DNA of 64,000 bases from Hyphomonadaceae bacterium (GCA_016791425.1 JAEUMQ010000016.1:248001-312000), one strand, 5' to 3'. Numbered from the stretch's first letter, positions 24,543-32,907 are shown. The notes: generated by a model not told the origin, from the letters alone. Program-made: numbers and translations.

Positions 24543-24683
24543 ATGGATTCGCCACAATGGTGGCTTGCCGCCGCCATCGCAGTCGTTCCGGTAATGGCGT
24601 TGGCCGCTGCGCTCCTCGCCTACGGCGCTTACCTCGACAAGAAGATCGAGGAAGAGGAGCGCCACCTGCCGCCGGCGGAATAG
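24543..24683 (+). CDS. 46-residue single-helix membrane protein
   Basis: The ATG at 24543 lies four bases after the previous stop and is followed by M-D-S-P-Q-W-W-L, a helix of about 22 residues (A-A-A-I-A-V-V-P-V-M-A-L), and a charged tail D-K-K-I-E-E-E-E-R-H. The layout is that of a small bitopic inner-membrane protein with its C-terminus in the cytoplasm. It lies 42 bases before metW and is probably cotranscribed with metX and metW. No function is known. Confidence 0.5.
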   Translation: MDSPQWWLAAAIAVVPVMALAAALLAYGAYLDKKIEEEERHLPPAE

Positions 24684-24725
24684 CGCCGCGTTGCGCGGGC
24701 GCGCGAAACGCGCCAGATAGCGGCC

Positions 24726-25394
24726 ATGGCGCTCGCCCGCATCGAAGATGAAAAGCCCGTCCCGCGCGAAGCGCGCCGCCGCCAAAGCGTGCGCCTCGAG
24801 CACGAGATCATCGCCGACATGGTCAGCCCCGGCGCGCGCGTGCTCGACGTCGGCTGCGGCGACGGCGCGCTGCTTGAGCTGCTCGCCGCGCGCAAGGGCG
24901 TGCGCGGCCGCGGCCTCGAGCTTTCCCAGCAGGGCGTCAATTCCTGCGTCGCCAAGGGCCTCGCGGTCGTGCAGGGCGACGCCGACAGCGACCTCGCGCA
25001 CTACCCCGCCGACGCGTTCGACTATGTGATCCTTTCCGACACGATCCAGCAGGTGCGCTTCCCGCGCAAAGTCCTGCAGGAGCTCGCGCGCATCTCGACG
25101 CGCGCCATTGTCTCGTTTCCGAACTTCGGCCATTGGACCGTGCGCTGGCAATTGCTCACCCAGGGCCGCATGCCCGATACCGACGTGCTGCCCACCCGCT
25201 GGTGCGAGACGGAGAACCTCCACTTCTGCACGGTGCGCGATTTCGCGGAGCTGGCGCGCGAGCTTGGCCTTGTCGTGGAGCGAGCGACGCCCATCGCCGG
25301 CGGCCGCGCCGGCGCGCCGTTCGCCGAGACGCTGTGGCGCGCGAACTGGTTTGCCGAAGAAGCGATCTTCCTGTTGTCGCGCGACAAGGCCTAA
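24726..25394 (+). CDS. metW: MetW methyltransferase-like protein
   Basis: A 222-residue class I SAM-fold protein. Motif I is D-V-G-C-G-D-G (41-47), and the family-specific F-P-N-F-G-H-W-x-V-R segment is present near 135. MetW pairs with MetX and is needed for homoserine acylation in several proteobacteria, apparently as a partner and not as a true methyltransferase. Its final four bases overlap the end of the convergent membrane-protein gene. The C-terminal A-N-W-F-A-E-E-A-I-F ending is typical. Confidence 0.92.
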   Translation: MALARIEDEKPVPREARRRQSVRLEHEIIADMVSPGARVLDVGCGDGALLELLAARKGVRGRGLELSQQGVNSCVAKGLAVVQGDADSDLAHYPADAFDYVILSDTIQQVRFPRKVLQELARISTRAIVSFPNFGHWTVRWQLLTQGRMPDTDVLPTRWCETENLHFCTVRDFAELARELGLVVERATPIAGGRAGAPFAETLWRANWFAEEAIFLLSRDKA

Positions 25395-25846
25395 GCGCTA
25401 AAGCGCCGCGCAACGAGCGCGATCGGCACACCCACGAAGAACACGTGCGTGAAGAGCGCGCCCCAGAGCTGCAGCCCTTCCGGCGCCGGCCGCGGCCCGA
25501 GCGCCGATGCCGGGACCACGACATAAGTCATCACCGCGTAAAGCGCGAAGCCGTAGAGGATCCCGAAGATCCAGGCCCGCTTCACAAGCAACGGAACGAG
25601 CCGCGCGGCGACCACGAAGACTGCCGCCATCGCCGTCGCAATGAAGAAATGGCAGCCAAGCCCGATAAGCGCGCTGCCCCATCCGCCGGCGCGCGCTTCC
25701 TCGCGCCCGATGAGGCCCGCCGCCACCGATTGCAGGATCTGCATCTCGCTCGCGCCGAGCGTCAGCCCGTAAAAGACGAACGCGAAGATGATGTCGAGCG
25801 CGCCTGCGAAAAGCCCGCCCAGCAGCGTCGCCCAAACCAGTCTCAT
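25391..25846 (-). CDS. Four-helix membrane protein, unknown function
   Basis: A 151-residue integral membrane protein starting M-R-L-V-W-A-T-L-L-G-G-L-F-A-G-A-L-D-I. Helices are near 5-27, 60-83, 88-112 and 125-145. The first helix contains the A-G-A-L-D-I motif seen in a broad family of small uncharacterised proteobacterial membrane proteins. Its stop overlaps metW's stop from the opposite strand by four bases. No catalytic residues are visible. The gap to the upstream PII gene is 143 bases, so cotranscription with it is possible but not certain. Confidence 0.7.
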   Translation of the reverse strand: MRLVWATLLGGLFAGALDIIFAFVFYGLTLGASEMQILQSVAAGLIGREEARAGGWGSALIGLGCHFFIATAMAAVFVVAARLVPLLVKRAWIFGILYGFALYAVMTYVVVPASALGPRPAPEGLQLWGALFTHVFFVGVPIALVARRFSA

Positions 25847-25989
25847 GACGTCCTCCCGCAGAGGGAGACTGCGCCCGCTAGTCAGGTAGGCCAAGCTCGG
25901 AAAGACGAGCGACCGAGCCCGGCGCGAGCATCGCCCGCTCCTCCAAGGTAAACTTGTGCGACATCGGAACCGACGGAGGCCGCAAGTTA

Positions 25990-26334
25990 CTAGCCCTCGA
26001 TCGCCTGGGCGTCGCGCTCGCCGGTGCGGATGCGCAGCACCGAATCGAGCTCGCTGACCCAGATCTTGCCGTCGCCGATCTTGCCGGTGTTCGCCGCGTC
26101 GGCGAGCGCTGTCGCGATCCGCTCCACCGAATCCTCCGCCGCCACGATCTCGACCTTCACTTTGGGCAGCAGCTTCACCTCGTATTCCGCGCCCCGATAG
26201 ACCTCGGTCTTGCCCTTCTGGCGCCCAAAGCCGCGGACCTCGGTCACGGTCATCCCGTTGGCCCCGGCCTCCTTGAGCGCCTCCAGCACGGGATCGAGCC
26301 GGCTCGGCTTGATGATGGCGGTGATGAGCTTCAT
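25990..26334 (-). CDS. glnK: Nitrogen regulatory PII protein
   Basis: A 114-residue PII signalling protein. The T-loop E-V-Y-R-G-A-E-Y contains Y51, the uridylylation site. The signature T-G-K-I-G-D-G-K-I-W follows near 83-92. PII proteins sense 2-oxoglutarate and ADP/ATP and act on glutamine synthetase, the ammonium transporter and other targets. M-K-L-I-T-A-I-I-K-P suggests GlnK over GlnB, but no amtB gene follows, which is the usual GlnK partner, so the subtype is uncertain. It is 33 bases downstream of the methyltransferase gene on the same strand. Confidence 0.9.
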   Translation of the reverse strand: MKLITAIIKPSRLDPVLEALKEAGANGMTVTEVRGFGRQKGKTEVYRGAEYEVKLLPKVKVEIVAAEDSVERIATALADAANTGKIGDGKIWVSELDSVLRIRTGERDAQAIEG

Positions 26335-26367
26335 GCTGCACCTGCGAACAACAAAAGCTTCATACGC

Positions 26368-27099
26368 TCAAGCGGCTTCTGCCGGCAAGTTTTGCGCTGG
26401 GGCCGCCGCTCGCGCCACGCGCGTTTTCGCAGGCGCCGCAGCGTCCGGCTCGACATAGAGCCTTTTCACCGCCTCCATCAGGACGAGCCCCCCGAACGCC
26501 GGCCAGAGCTTTTCCCCCACCCGCTCGAACGGCGTGGCGAATCGCGCGCACCAGGGAAACGGCGGTGCAAAGAGCGCCCGCGCCGAAACGGTCGGCTCAA
26601 AGAGGCTCCCCGACAGCAGCCGCCCGAGCTGCAGCCGCGTGAACGGCCGCCCATGCCCGAACGGCGTCGCGTCCCCCCGCGCCCAAAGCCCGAGCCGATT
26701 GGCCGCGACCACGAGGAGCCGCCCTTCCGGGGCCGTCACTCGCCAGACCTCGCGCAGGAAGGCCCGCGTGTTCTCCGCCTCCTCCAAGGCATGCACCAGC
26801 AGCACCCGATCGAACACGGAATCCATGAACGGCAGCCGCGTCTCGTCCCCGAGCGCCGAAAGGCTCGCCCCGCCGGGCGCCCACGCCTGCGCGCCCTGCG
26901 CCGCCGGCGCGAGCGCCGCCACTCGCCGCGCGCCGGCCCGGTAACGCTCCAGCAGCGGCATCGGATAGCCGATCCCGAGCACGTCGCGGCCTTCGCAATC
27001 CGGCCAGAGCGTCTTCAGCCGGCGCTCCATCATGCGCGCGGCGGCCTCGCCCAGCGGCGAGGCGTAGAAGCTCTTGAGAGAATGCACGTCGATACGCAT
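26368..27099 (-). CDS. Class I SAM-dependent methyltransferase
   Basis: A 243-residue methyltransferase of the UbiE/type 11 kind. Motif I is a divergent V-L-G-I-G-Y-P, weaker than the usual GxGxG. The acidic segment L-P-F-M-D-S-V-F-D-R-V-L-L-V-H-A-L-E and the post-motif E-V-W-R-V-T-A-P-E-G-R-L-L-V-V are clear. The substrate is unknown. It is divergent from gloB, a pairing I associate with this part of the Alphaproteobacteria. The last 30 residues are Ala/Pro-rich and probably flexible. Confidence 0.82.
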   Translation of the reverse strand: MRIDVHSLKSFYASPLGEAAARMMERRLKTLWPDCEGRDVLGIGYPMPLLERYRAGARRVAALAPAAQGAQAWAPGGASLSALGDETRLPFMDSVFDRVLLVHALEEAENTRAFLREVWRVTAPEGRLLVVAANRLGLWARGDATPFGHGRPFTRLQLGRLLSGSLFEPTVSARALFAPPFPWCARFATPFERVGEKLWPAFGGLVLMEAVKRLYVEPDAAAPAKTRVARAAAPAQNLPAEAA

Positions 27100-27228
27100 G
27101 AGACCGCTTCCCGAAAAGTGTTACGCGGTTTCTCGCCTGGGCGAAGCGGCCCTTCGGGGGCCCCCTGACGAGAAGCGGCCCGAAACGAAGGTCTGGTTTC
27201 CCGCGGCCCTCATCAGATAAGGTGCGCC

Positions 27229-27990
27229 ATGCTCCAAATTCACCAATTCCCCGTCCTTGAGGACAATTACGCCTTTCTCGTCCACGACGACGCGAGCGGC
27301 GAGACCACCTGCATCGACACGCCCGACGCCGCCGCGATCCTCGCCGAGGCCGATCGCAAGGGCTGGCGCATCACCCAGATCTGGAACACGCACTGGCACC
27401 CCGATCATGCCGGCGGCAATTCCGAGATCAAAGCCAGGACCGGCTGCATTGTGTCCGGCCCACAGGAAGTTGAACGCATCGGACAGGCGCCCGATCGCGT
27501 CGTGAAGCATGGTGATACGGTGAAGCTCGGCGCCTTCACCGCCAACGTGATCGATGTCGGCGGGCACACGCTCGGCCACATCGCCTATTCGCTGCCCGCC
27601 GAGAAGGTCGCGTTCGTCGGCGATTCCATCTTCGCGCTCGGCTGCGGCCGCCTGTTCGAGGGCACCGCCGAGCAGATGTGGAACTCACTCTCCCGCATCG
27701 CGGCCCTGCCCGACGACACCACGCTCTATTGCGCGCACGAATACACCGCCTCCAACGCGCGCTTCGCGCTCTCCGTCGATCCCGACAATGCCGCGCTGCG
27801 CGCCCGCAACGACGAGATCACGCGCCTGCGCAGCGACAACAAGCCCACCGTGCCGATGAAGCTCGCTGCGGAAAAGGCGACGAACCCCTTCCTCCGCGCC
27901 CCCTTGCTCAAGGCCGCCATCGGCATGCCGACCGCGCCGGACTACGAGGCCTTCGGCGAGATCCGCAAGCGCAAGGACAATTTCCGCTGA
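27229..27990 (+). CDS. gloB: Hydroxyacylglutathione hydrolase (glyoxalase II)
   Basis: A 253-residue metallo-beta-lactamase-fold enzyme that hydrolyses S-lactoylglutathione to lactate, ending methylglyoxal detoxification. The binuclear metal motif T-H-W-H-P-D-H gives H55, H57, D59 and H60. Other ligands are in G-G-H-T-L-G-H and in C-A-H-E-Y-T. The C-terminal helical domain with the R-K-x-K-D glutathione-binding end (R-K-R-K-D-N-F) is complete. Normal length and single gene, divergent from the methyltransferase. Confidence 0.93.
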   Translation: MLQIHQFPVLEDNYAFLVHDDASGETTCIDTPDAAAILAEADRKGWRITQIWNTHWHPDHAGGNSEIKARTGCIVSGPQEVERIGQAPDRVVKHGDTVKLGAFTANVIDVGGHTLGHIAYSLPAEKVAFVGDSIFALGCGRLFEGTAEQMWNSLSRIAALPDDTTLYCAHEYTASNARFALSVDPDNAALRARNDEITRLRSDNKPTVPMKLAAEKATNPFLRAPLLKAAIGMPTAPDYEAFGEIRKRKDNFR

Positions 27991-28036
27991 TTGCAGCTTG
28001 CAGCGCCTCAGGAAGCGCCTGAAACGGCCTCACGCC

Positions 28037-28636
28037 ATGTTCAAAGTCAGAAGTGCGGAACCTCGAGACGTTGGCGGAGCTGTCGCCGCGCTGGGCGAAG
28101 CCTTCGCTCAAGACCCGCTGATGTCGTGTTTCTTCCGCGAATACCCCGACGGCGTCCGCGCCGGCGCCATGGCCTTCTTCTCGATCCTGCTCAGGGCGAG
28201 ACTTGCGCTCCAAATGCCGGCGTATGTCCTGCAGCAAGACGGCGACGTGCTCGGCGCCGCGATGGGATACGATACGTCACGCCCGGCTTGGCCGGCTTCG
28301 CTTGTCGAGGAATGGCGTCGGTTTGAGAGCGACGCGCCAGGCCTAGCCGCTCGCCTCGCCGCCTACGACGCAATCTGCGCAGCGCACCAGCCTACCGAAG
28401 ATCATTATTATCTCGGCGTCATCGGCGTGCATCCGTCGCTTCAGGGCAAGGGCGCCGGCAAGGCCCTGCTCGACGCTTTTTGCGCGCGCTCGCGCGCGGA
28501 TCCCAAATCCAACGGCGTCTACCTCGACACCGCCAATCCGAGCAGCCTCCAATTCTACTACAACAACGGGTTCGAGCTTCGGGGTGAAGGCGCCCTCGAC
28601 GCCACGCCGCTATGGTGTGTCCACAAGCGAACTTAG
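28037..28636 (+). CDS. GNAT-family N-acetyltransferase
   Basis: A 199-residue acetyltransferase. The acetyl-CoA loop is I-G-V-H-P-S-L-Q-G-K-G-A-G-K-A-L-L, and the family C-terminus Y-Y-N-N-G-F-E-L is present. I use the ATG at 28037 (M-F-K-V-R-S-A-E); an earlier in-frame start adds 13 basic residues and looks spurious. The substrate is unknown. It follows gloB by 46 bases on the same strand and precedes a cupin gene by 36 bases, so the three may be cotranscribed. Confidence 0.85.
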   Translation: MFKVRSAEPRDVGGAVAALGEAFAQDPLMSCFFREYPDGVRAGAMAFFSILLRARLALQMPAYVLQQDGDVLGAAMGYDTSRPAWPASLVEEWRRFESDAPGLAARLAAYDAICAAHQPTEDHYYLGVIGVHPSLQGKGAGKALLDAFCARSRADPKSNGVYLDTANPSSLQFYYNNGFELRGEGALDATPLWCVHKRT

Positions 28637-28672
28637 CGCAACAGCGCCGGTTTCGAACTCATTGGTTCTTGC

Positions 28673-29098
28673 ATGATTCCAGAAGATATCATCCGCATAC
28701 TGAACATGCGCCCGCATCCCGAGGGCGGCCATTATGTCGAGACCTTCCGCGACGCGCCCGGCCCCGACGGCCGCGCGCGCTCCACAGCCATCTATTTCCT
28801 CCTGCGCGCCGGCGAGCGCTCGCACTGGCACCGCGTCGACGTCGTGGAGATGTGGCTCTGGCACGCCGGCGCGCCGCTCGCGCTCGAACTATCGATGGAC
28901 GGCAAGACGCGCCGCGAGCTCATCCTTGGCCCCGATCTCGCGACGCAGCGCCCGCAGATCATCCTCAACCCGCGCGAATGGCAGGCCGCGCGCAGCCTCG
29001 GCGACTGGACCCTGGTCTCCTGCGTCGTCGCGCCAGGCTTCGACTTCGCCGGCTTCGAACTCGCCCCGCCCGGTTGGGCGCCGGAGGCGCCGCGTTGA
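28673..29098 (+). CDS. DUF985-type cupin protein
   Basis: A 141-residue single-domain cupin. The family start is visible as P-E-D-I-I-R-I-L-N-M-R-P-H-P-E-G-G-H-Y, followed by F-L-L-R-A-G-E-R-S-H-W-H-R-V-D, which carries cupin motif 1 (His, His). The second motif (G-F-D-F-A-G-F-E-L-A) ends the barrel. Homologues bind small ligands or metals, but their function is undefined. The stop overlaps the TTG start of the following SGNH hydrolase gene (TTGA), implying coupled translation. Confidence 0.85.
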   Translation: MIPEDIIRILNMRPHPEGGHYVETFRDAPGPDGRARSTAIYFLLRAGERSHWHRVDVVEMWLWHAGAPLALELSMDGKTRRELILGPDLATQRPQIILNPREWQAARSLGDWTLVSCVVAPGFDFAGFELAPPGWAPEAPR

Positions 29099-29718
29099 CA
29101 GCGCCGCGCTTGTCCAAGGGGCTTGCCTGGCTCCTCGGCCTCGCCGCGCTCTTCGCCTTGGCCGCGTTCGTCATGACCAGCTTCGCGCCTTCGCAGCAGC
29201 GCCACAGCGGCGCGCCGCCGCAATACGCCTTCATCGGCGACAGTCTCACCGCCTGGACCGATTGGGGACCGCGCCTCGGCGGCGCCGCCGTCGTCAATCT
29301 CGCGGTCGCGGGCGCGACCATCGACATGATCGCCCGCCAGGCCGCCGCCGTTGGCGCCTATCGCGCGCCGGTGGTCCTTGTCGCGGCGGGAACCAACGAC
29401 ATCGTCCAATTCGGTCGGTCGGCCGCGAGGATTCGGCAGGACTACGAAGCTCTCCTGCGCCGCTGCCCGCCGAACGCCACGCTCGTCGTGACGCTGATCC
29501 CCTACACGTCCGAGCGCGCGCTCAACGCAAGCATCGCGGAGGCCAACGTCCATGTGCGCCAACTCGCCGAGCAGCGCGGCGCCCGCATCGTCGATCTGAA
29601 TCCGCTGCTTGCGCCCGCCGGCGTGCTCGCGCCCGAGTTCACGACCGACGGCCTGCACTTCAGTGATCGGGGTTACGACCTTTGGGCGGACGAGATCCGC
29701 CGCGTGCTCGCGACCTGA
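29095..29718 (+). CDS. Membrane-anchored SGNH/GDSL hydrolase
   Basis: A 207-residue esterase-like protein starting at TTG, coupled to the cupin stop. One N-terminal helix (about 10-30) anchors it with the hydrolase domain outside the cytoplasm. The SGNH blocks are present: F-I-G-D-S-L-T (Ser), a Gly in block II, G-T-N-D-I (Asn), and D-G-L-H-F-S near the end (Asp, His). The natural substrate is unknown; related enzymes act on lysophospholipids, acyl-CoA or acetylated sugars. It converges on the DUF4908 gene. Confidence 0.85.
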   Translation: MTAPRLSKGLAWLLGLAALFALAAFVMTSFAPSQQRHSGAPPQYAFIGDSLTAWTDWGPRLGGAAVVNLAVAGATIDMIARQAAAVGAYRAPVVLVAAGTNDIVQFGRSAARIRQDYEALLRRCPPNATLVVTLIPYTSERALNASIAEANVHVRQLAEQRGARIVDLNPLLAPAGVLAPEFTTDGLHFSDRGYDLWADEIRRVLAT

Positions 29719-29724
29719 AGCGCC

Positions 29725-30492
29725 TTAGCGTTCGGGCCCGGCAGGTCCGCTCGACAGCGCCGCGCGGATCGCCGTCGTCGAGGGCCGCCCGGCATAACCC
29801 ATCTGCGGCGCGACCTGGATATCGAGCGCATCGCCTTCGATCCGCGCCGCCGGCGCCGGTCCGATCCGGATCACGACGCGCGCCACCTGCACGCCCGGCT
29901 GGTTGGCGATGCTCTGCGCCGCGAGCGACGCCGCGTCGAGCACGAGGCCCGCGCCCGGTCCCGGCTGCATCGCCGACGGCGCAACGAACAGCACCGGCCG
30001 CCCGATCACCCGCGCCGACGCCGCCTGCAGCTGCCGCATCCGGTTCTGATATTCCGCGATCGCCAGCGCCTGCGGCGAGATCGGCGCCACGGCGCCGACT
30101 TCGGCCACCGCCGCGCCCGTGCGCCGATTGCGGGTATAGACGACGATGCCGCCATGCGGCGTGATCCTGAGCGCCACATCGCCGGTCTCGTCGCGATAGA
30201 GCTCGTCGCCGCCGGCGGCCGCAAACGGCCGCAGCACGTGCACTTCCGGATCGCCTTCGAAGCGCAGCAGCGCCGCCCGGCGGCCCGAACGATCGAACAC
30301 GAAGCGCAACTGCCCATCGGATGTCGCGTAGCTCGCAGACGGTCCGGTGCGGACATCGTTCCGCTGCATGAGCGGGACCATCTGCTGCGCCGACGCCGGC
30401 CCCGCCCCGAGAGCCAAGGCGGCGGCCAACGCGCCGGTGAAATGCGCGGCGCTGAAGGTATTGGGACGAGAGATGACGCCGCCCTGGCTCAT
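29725..30492 (-). CDS. DUF4908-type exported protein
   Basis: A 255-residue protein with a signal peptide after a short polar N-terminus: H-F-T-G-A-L-A-A-A-L-A-L-G-A-G-P-A-S-A-Q. I use the ATG at 30492, since the longer version adds a very basic leader. The mature part starts with beta-rich sequence (L-R-F-V-F-D-R-S-G-R-R-A-A-L-L-R-F-E-G-D) followed by helical E-Y-Q-N-R-M-R-Q-L. It resembles DUF4908, a family found mainly in Caulobacterales and relatives, with no known function. It converges on the SGNH hydrolase gene with a six-base gap. Confidence 0.7.
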   Translation of the reverse strand: MSQGGVISRPNTFSAAHFTGALAAALALGAGPASAQQMVPLMQRNDVRTGPSASYATSDGQLRFVFDRSGRRAALLRFEGDPEVHVLRPFAAAGGDELYRDETGDVALRITPHGGIVVYTRNRRTGAAVAEVGAVAPISPQALAIAEYQNRMRQLQAASARVIGRPVLFVAPSAMQPGPGAGLVLDAASLAAQSIANQPGVQVARVVIRIGPAPAARIEGDALDIQVAPQMGYAGRPSTTAIRAALSSGPAGPER

Positions 30493-30689
30493 CCTCGGAA
30501 TACGCCCGACAACCGTGACCGATTTTTGACCCTTGAGGACACGCCTGTGGCGCCGCCGCCACACATCGGCCCTCTATCGACAAGGTCGGACACGGATGGC
30601 CACCTACCGGACAAGCCGGCCCCGAAACGCGCGAGGCCGCCGCGCGACCTCAGGATCGCGCGACGGCCCCAATTTTCGGTGAAGGCGCT

Positions 30690-31415
30690 TCAGCCCGAGA
30701 TGTATTGGGCCCCGTTCACGGTCAGCGTCGAGCCGGTGATGAAGGCCGAGCTGTCCGCCGCCAGGAACGCCACGGCGTCGGCGATCTCGGTCGCCTTGCC
30801 GAGCCGCCCCGTCGGGATCGTCGAGATGATCTTGTTCAGCACTTGCTCCGGCACCGCCTGCACCATCTCGGTGTCGATGTAGCCCGGCGCGATGCAGTTC
30901 ACGGTGATGCCCTTGTTGGCGTTCTCCTGCGCCAGCGCCTTGGTGAAGCCGATCATGCCCGCCTTCGCTGCCGAATAGTTCGCCTGCCCGGACTGGCCCT
31001 TCTGGCCGTTGATCGAGCTGATATTGATGATCCGTCCGAAGCCGCGCGTGCGCATGCCTTCGATCACCGGCCGCGTGACGTAGAAGAGCGAATCGAGATC
31101 GACCCGGATCACTTCGCGCCATTGATCGACGTTCATCCGATGGAACACCGCGTCGCGCGTGATGCCGGCATTGTTGACGAGCACGTCGATCGGCCCGACC
31201 TCGTCCTCCACGCGCCGGATGCCGGCCTGGCAGGCTTCCCAATCGCCGACGTCCCACTTGAACACGTCGATCTTGACCGACTTGGCGAGCTCGTTGGCGG
31301 CCTTGTCGTTGCCGGCGTAATTGGCCGCGACCTTGTAGCCGGACTTGGCCAGCTTCTCCGAGATCGCTTTGCCGATGCCGCGAGTGCCGCCGGTGACCAA
31401 TGCGACGCGCGCCAT
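30690..31415 (-). CDS. phaB: Acetoacetyl-CoA reductase
   Basis: A 241-residue short-chain dehydrogenase that makes (R)-3-hydroxybutyryl-CoA for polyhydroxybutyrate. The cofactor loop T-G-G-T-R-G-I-G is at 8-15, N-N-A-G at 81-84, and the catalytic Ser134, Tyr147 and Lys151 are in place. The segment N-G-Q-K-G-Q-S-G-Q-A-N-Y is characteristic of PhaB. phaA is 1.8 kb upstream on the same strand but is separated by a toxin-antitoxin pair and two + strand genes, so phaB probably has its own promoter in the 189-base gap upstream. Confidence 0.93.
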   Translation of the reverse strand: MARVALVTGGTRGIGKAISEKLAKSGYKVAANYAGNDKAANELAKSVKIDVFKWDVGDWEACQAGIRRVEDEVGPIDVLVNNAGITRDAVFHRMNVDQWREVIRVDLDSLFYVTRPVIEGMRTRGFGRIINISSINGQKGQSGQANYSAAKAGMIGFTKALAQENANKGITVNCIAPGYIDTEMVQAVPEQVLNKIISTIPTGRLGKATEIADAVAFLAADSSAFITGSTLTVNGAQYISG

Positions 31416-31604
31416 GTTGCCTCCCTGAATGGATGCCGAGTCGTCGAGAAACGCGTTCTCGATCGCGCAGCGATGGTTAACGTTTCCGTCCCTGATTCAT
31501 CCCGGCCGACAAGCAGCGGCGCGGAATTCTTCTTTGAGGCGAGCTTCTAGACGGGATGGCGCCCACTGGCTAGGCGCGCCGGCGCCCAAAGGTGCCCCCC
31601 GCGC

Positions 31605-31985
31605 TTACCAAAGCGTCGTTACACCGTACGATGAGAGCTTTCGATCGCTGCTGAGGAGCATGAGTCCCTCCTCCAACGCTTGAGCAACGAGCATGCGATC
31701 CCAGGGATCACGATGATGCTTGGGTAGAGTGGCTGCCCGGACGGCATGTGACAACCGCAAGGGCAGCTCGCGATATCCTGCCTGCGCCAGAGCTTCCTCC
31801 CAATCCGCAATGTCCGGAAACTGAAGTCGCCCGTTCGCCTTTTTCCACTCAAGTTCGTAGGGCGACACAGAACTCACCAGGATCTCGTTCGCCGGATCTG
31901 CAATCGCGTTCCGCGCACTTGCAGATAGTCGAGGCGATCTAGTCATCGCCCAAAGCACGGCCTGACTGTCGAGCAGCGCCCTCAA
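31605..31985 (-). CDS. vapC: PIN-domain toxin (VapC-type RNase)
   Basis: A 126-residue PIN-domain ribonuclease. The acidic site is D6 in L-L-D-S-Q-A-V-L-W, E44 in P-Y-E-L-E, D93 and D96 in R-D-P-W-D-R-M-L-V-A-Q-A, and D114 near the end. The start overlaps the antitoxin stop (ATGA). The subfamily with R-D-P-W/F-D-R is typically paired with Phd/YefM antitoxins, as here. It is predicted to cut an RNA target, with growth arrest if free of antitoxin. The target is unknown. The pair lies between phaB and phaA. Confidence 0.9.
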   Translation of the reverse strand: MRALLDSQAVLWAMTRSPRLSASARNAIADPANEILVSSVSPYELEWKKANGRLQFPDIADWEEALAQAGYRELPLRLSHAVRAATLPKHHRDPWDRMLVAQALEEGLMLLSSDRKLSSYGVTTLW

Positions 31986-32275
31986 GTTTCAGCTTCTTTC
32001 TTGGCGCCGTCGGTTTTTCCCTCGGCGAAGTCCTCCTCCCAGCTTTGCTCAAGGAAGTCCGCCGCTTCATTGTCAGGCTCCCAGGCGTCTGGCGCTTCCC
32101 AAACTGGACCAAGGTGCTCGAGCAGCCCGAGGCGGCGCACCTTCGGCGCCGCCGCCTTCAGCACCACCGCCGGCACGCCGTCGCGCGCGATGATGACCTC
32201 CTCGCCCGCTTCCGCGCGCTTGATGAGCTCGGAAAGCTTCGCCTTCGCCTCAGCGACATTCATCTTCACAGCCAT
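31982..32275 (-). CDS. Phd/YefM-type antitoxin
   Basis: A 97-residue antitoxin. The N-terminal DNA-binding domain follows the Phd/YefM pattern: M-N-V-A-E-A-K-A-K-L-S-E-L-I-K-R-A-E-A-G-E-E-V-I-I-A-R-D-G-V-P. The C-terminal acidic half (W-E-P-D-N-E-A-A-D-F-L-E) would wrap the toxin. The start may be the ATG at 32275 or M5 at 32263, and no Shine-Dalgarno separates them. The first ATG overlaps the first of three TTRGTCCAA sites. It is coupled to the toxin by ATGA. Autorepression by the antitoxin or the complex is expected for the family. Confidence 0.9.
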   Translation of the reverse strand: MAVKMNVAEAKAKLSELIKRAEAGEEVIIARDGVPAVVLKAAAPKVRRLGLLEHLGPVWEAPDAWEPDNEAADFLEQSWEEDFAEGKTDGAKKEAET

Positions 32276-32306
32276 TGGTCCAACTTAGTCCAACACCTTG
32301 GTCCAA
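32275..32306. promoter_or_regulatory. Three-copy operator of the toxin-antitoxin pair
   Basis: TTGGTCCAA (32275-32283), TTAGTCCAA (32285-32293) and TTGGTCCAA (32298-32306). Each unit is itself nearly palindromic (TTGG-N-CCAA). The array begins at the antitoxin start codon and runs upstream, which is the expected place for an autoregulatory Phd/YefM operator. Confidence 0.7.
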
Positions 32307-32424
32307 GCAAGTTCGACCCCGGAGCCTGAGAACAGGCCACGGAGCGAGAAGCCCGATGGAGTCCTCGCCGACTCCCGCCAGAACCATTTTGGGGCCCCTG
32401 GGCTGAGGGCTATGGAGACGCCGC

Positions 32425-32871
32425 ATGACCGACGCGCCGATCGCGCTGGAAATCGTCCGAACCTTCGACGCCCCGGCCGCGAGCGTCTTCCGGCTTTGGG
32501 CCGACGCCGAAGAGCGCAAGCATTGGTGGGGGCCGAAGGATTTCGACTGCACCCATTACGAGCAGGACTTCCGCCCGGGGGGCGCCTGGCGCGCCTGCAT
32601 CTCCTCCGACCGCTACGGCGAAAGCTGGATGAGCGGCATCTTCAGTGAGATCGAGCCGGACAAGCGCATCGCCTTCTCGCTCGCCTGGGAGGACGGTTAC
32701 GGCAAGCCGGGCGTGTATTCGCAGATCGTCGTAACGCTGGCGCCCGACGGAGAGCGCACGCTTCAGACGTTTCGCCAGACCCCGTTCCGGTCCGAGGCCG
32801 ATCGCGACTCCCATATCGGCGGCTGGGCCGAGTGCCTGGACCGCCAGGCTGCGCACGTCGGGAAGGCCTAG
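32425..32871 (+). CDS. SRPBCC / AHSA1-domain protein
   Basis: A 148-residue protein of the START-like fold. The family landmarks are visible: A-P-A-A-S-V-F-R-L-W-A-D near 20, H-W-W-G-P-K-D near 35, F-R-P-G-G-A-W-R near 50, and the final G-W-A-E-C-L-D-R. These proteins bind hydrophobic ligands or work with Hsp90-like partners, but no partner gene is nearby. It is divergent from the toxin-antitoxin pair and 36 bases ahead of a MmcQ/YjbR gene on the same strand. Confidence 0.88.
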   Translation: MTDAPIALEIVRTFDAPAASVFRLWADAEERKHWWGPKDFDCTHYEQDFRPGGAWRACISSDRYGESWMSGIFSEIEPDKRIAFSLAWEDGYGKPGVYSQIVVTLAPDGERTLQTFRQTPFRSEADRDSHIGGWAECLDRQAAHVGKA

Positions 32872-32907
32872 GCGTCCGCGGCGCGCCCTTTTGGGCTAGT
32901 CTTGCGC

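Noticed and set aside
25878-25964. 28-codon frame on the minus strand between the PII gene and the membrane-protein gene
   Set aside because: It has no ribosome-binding site, no membrane or signal character and no context supporting it.
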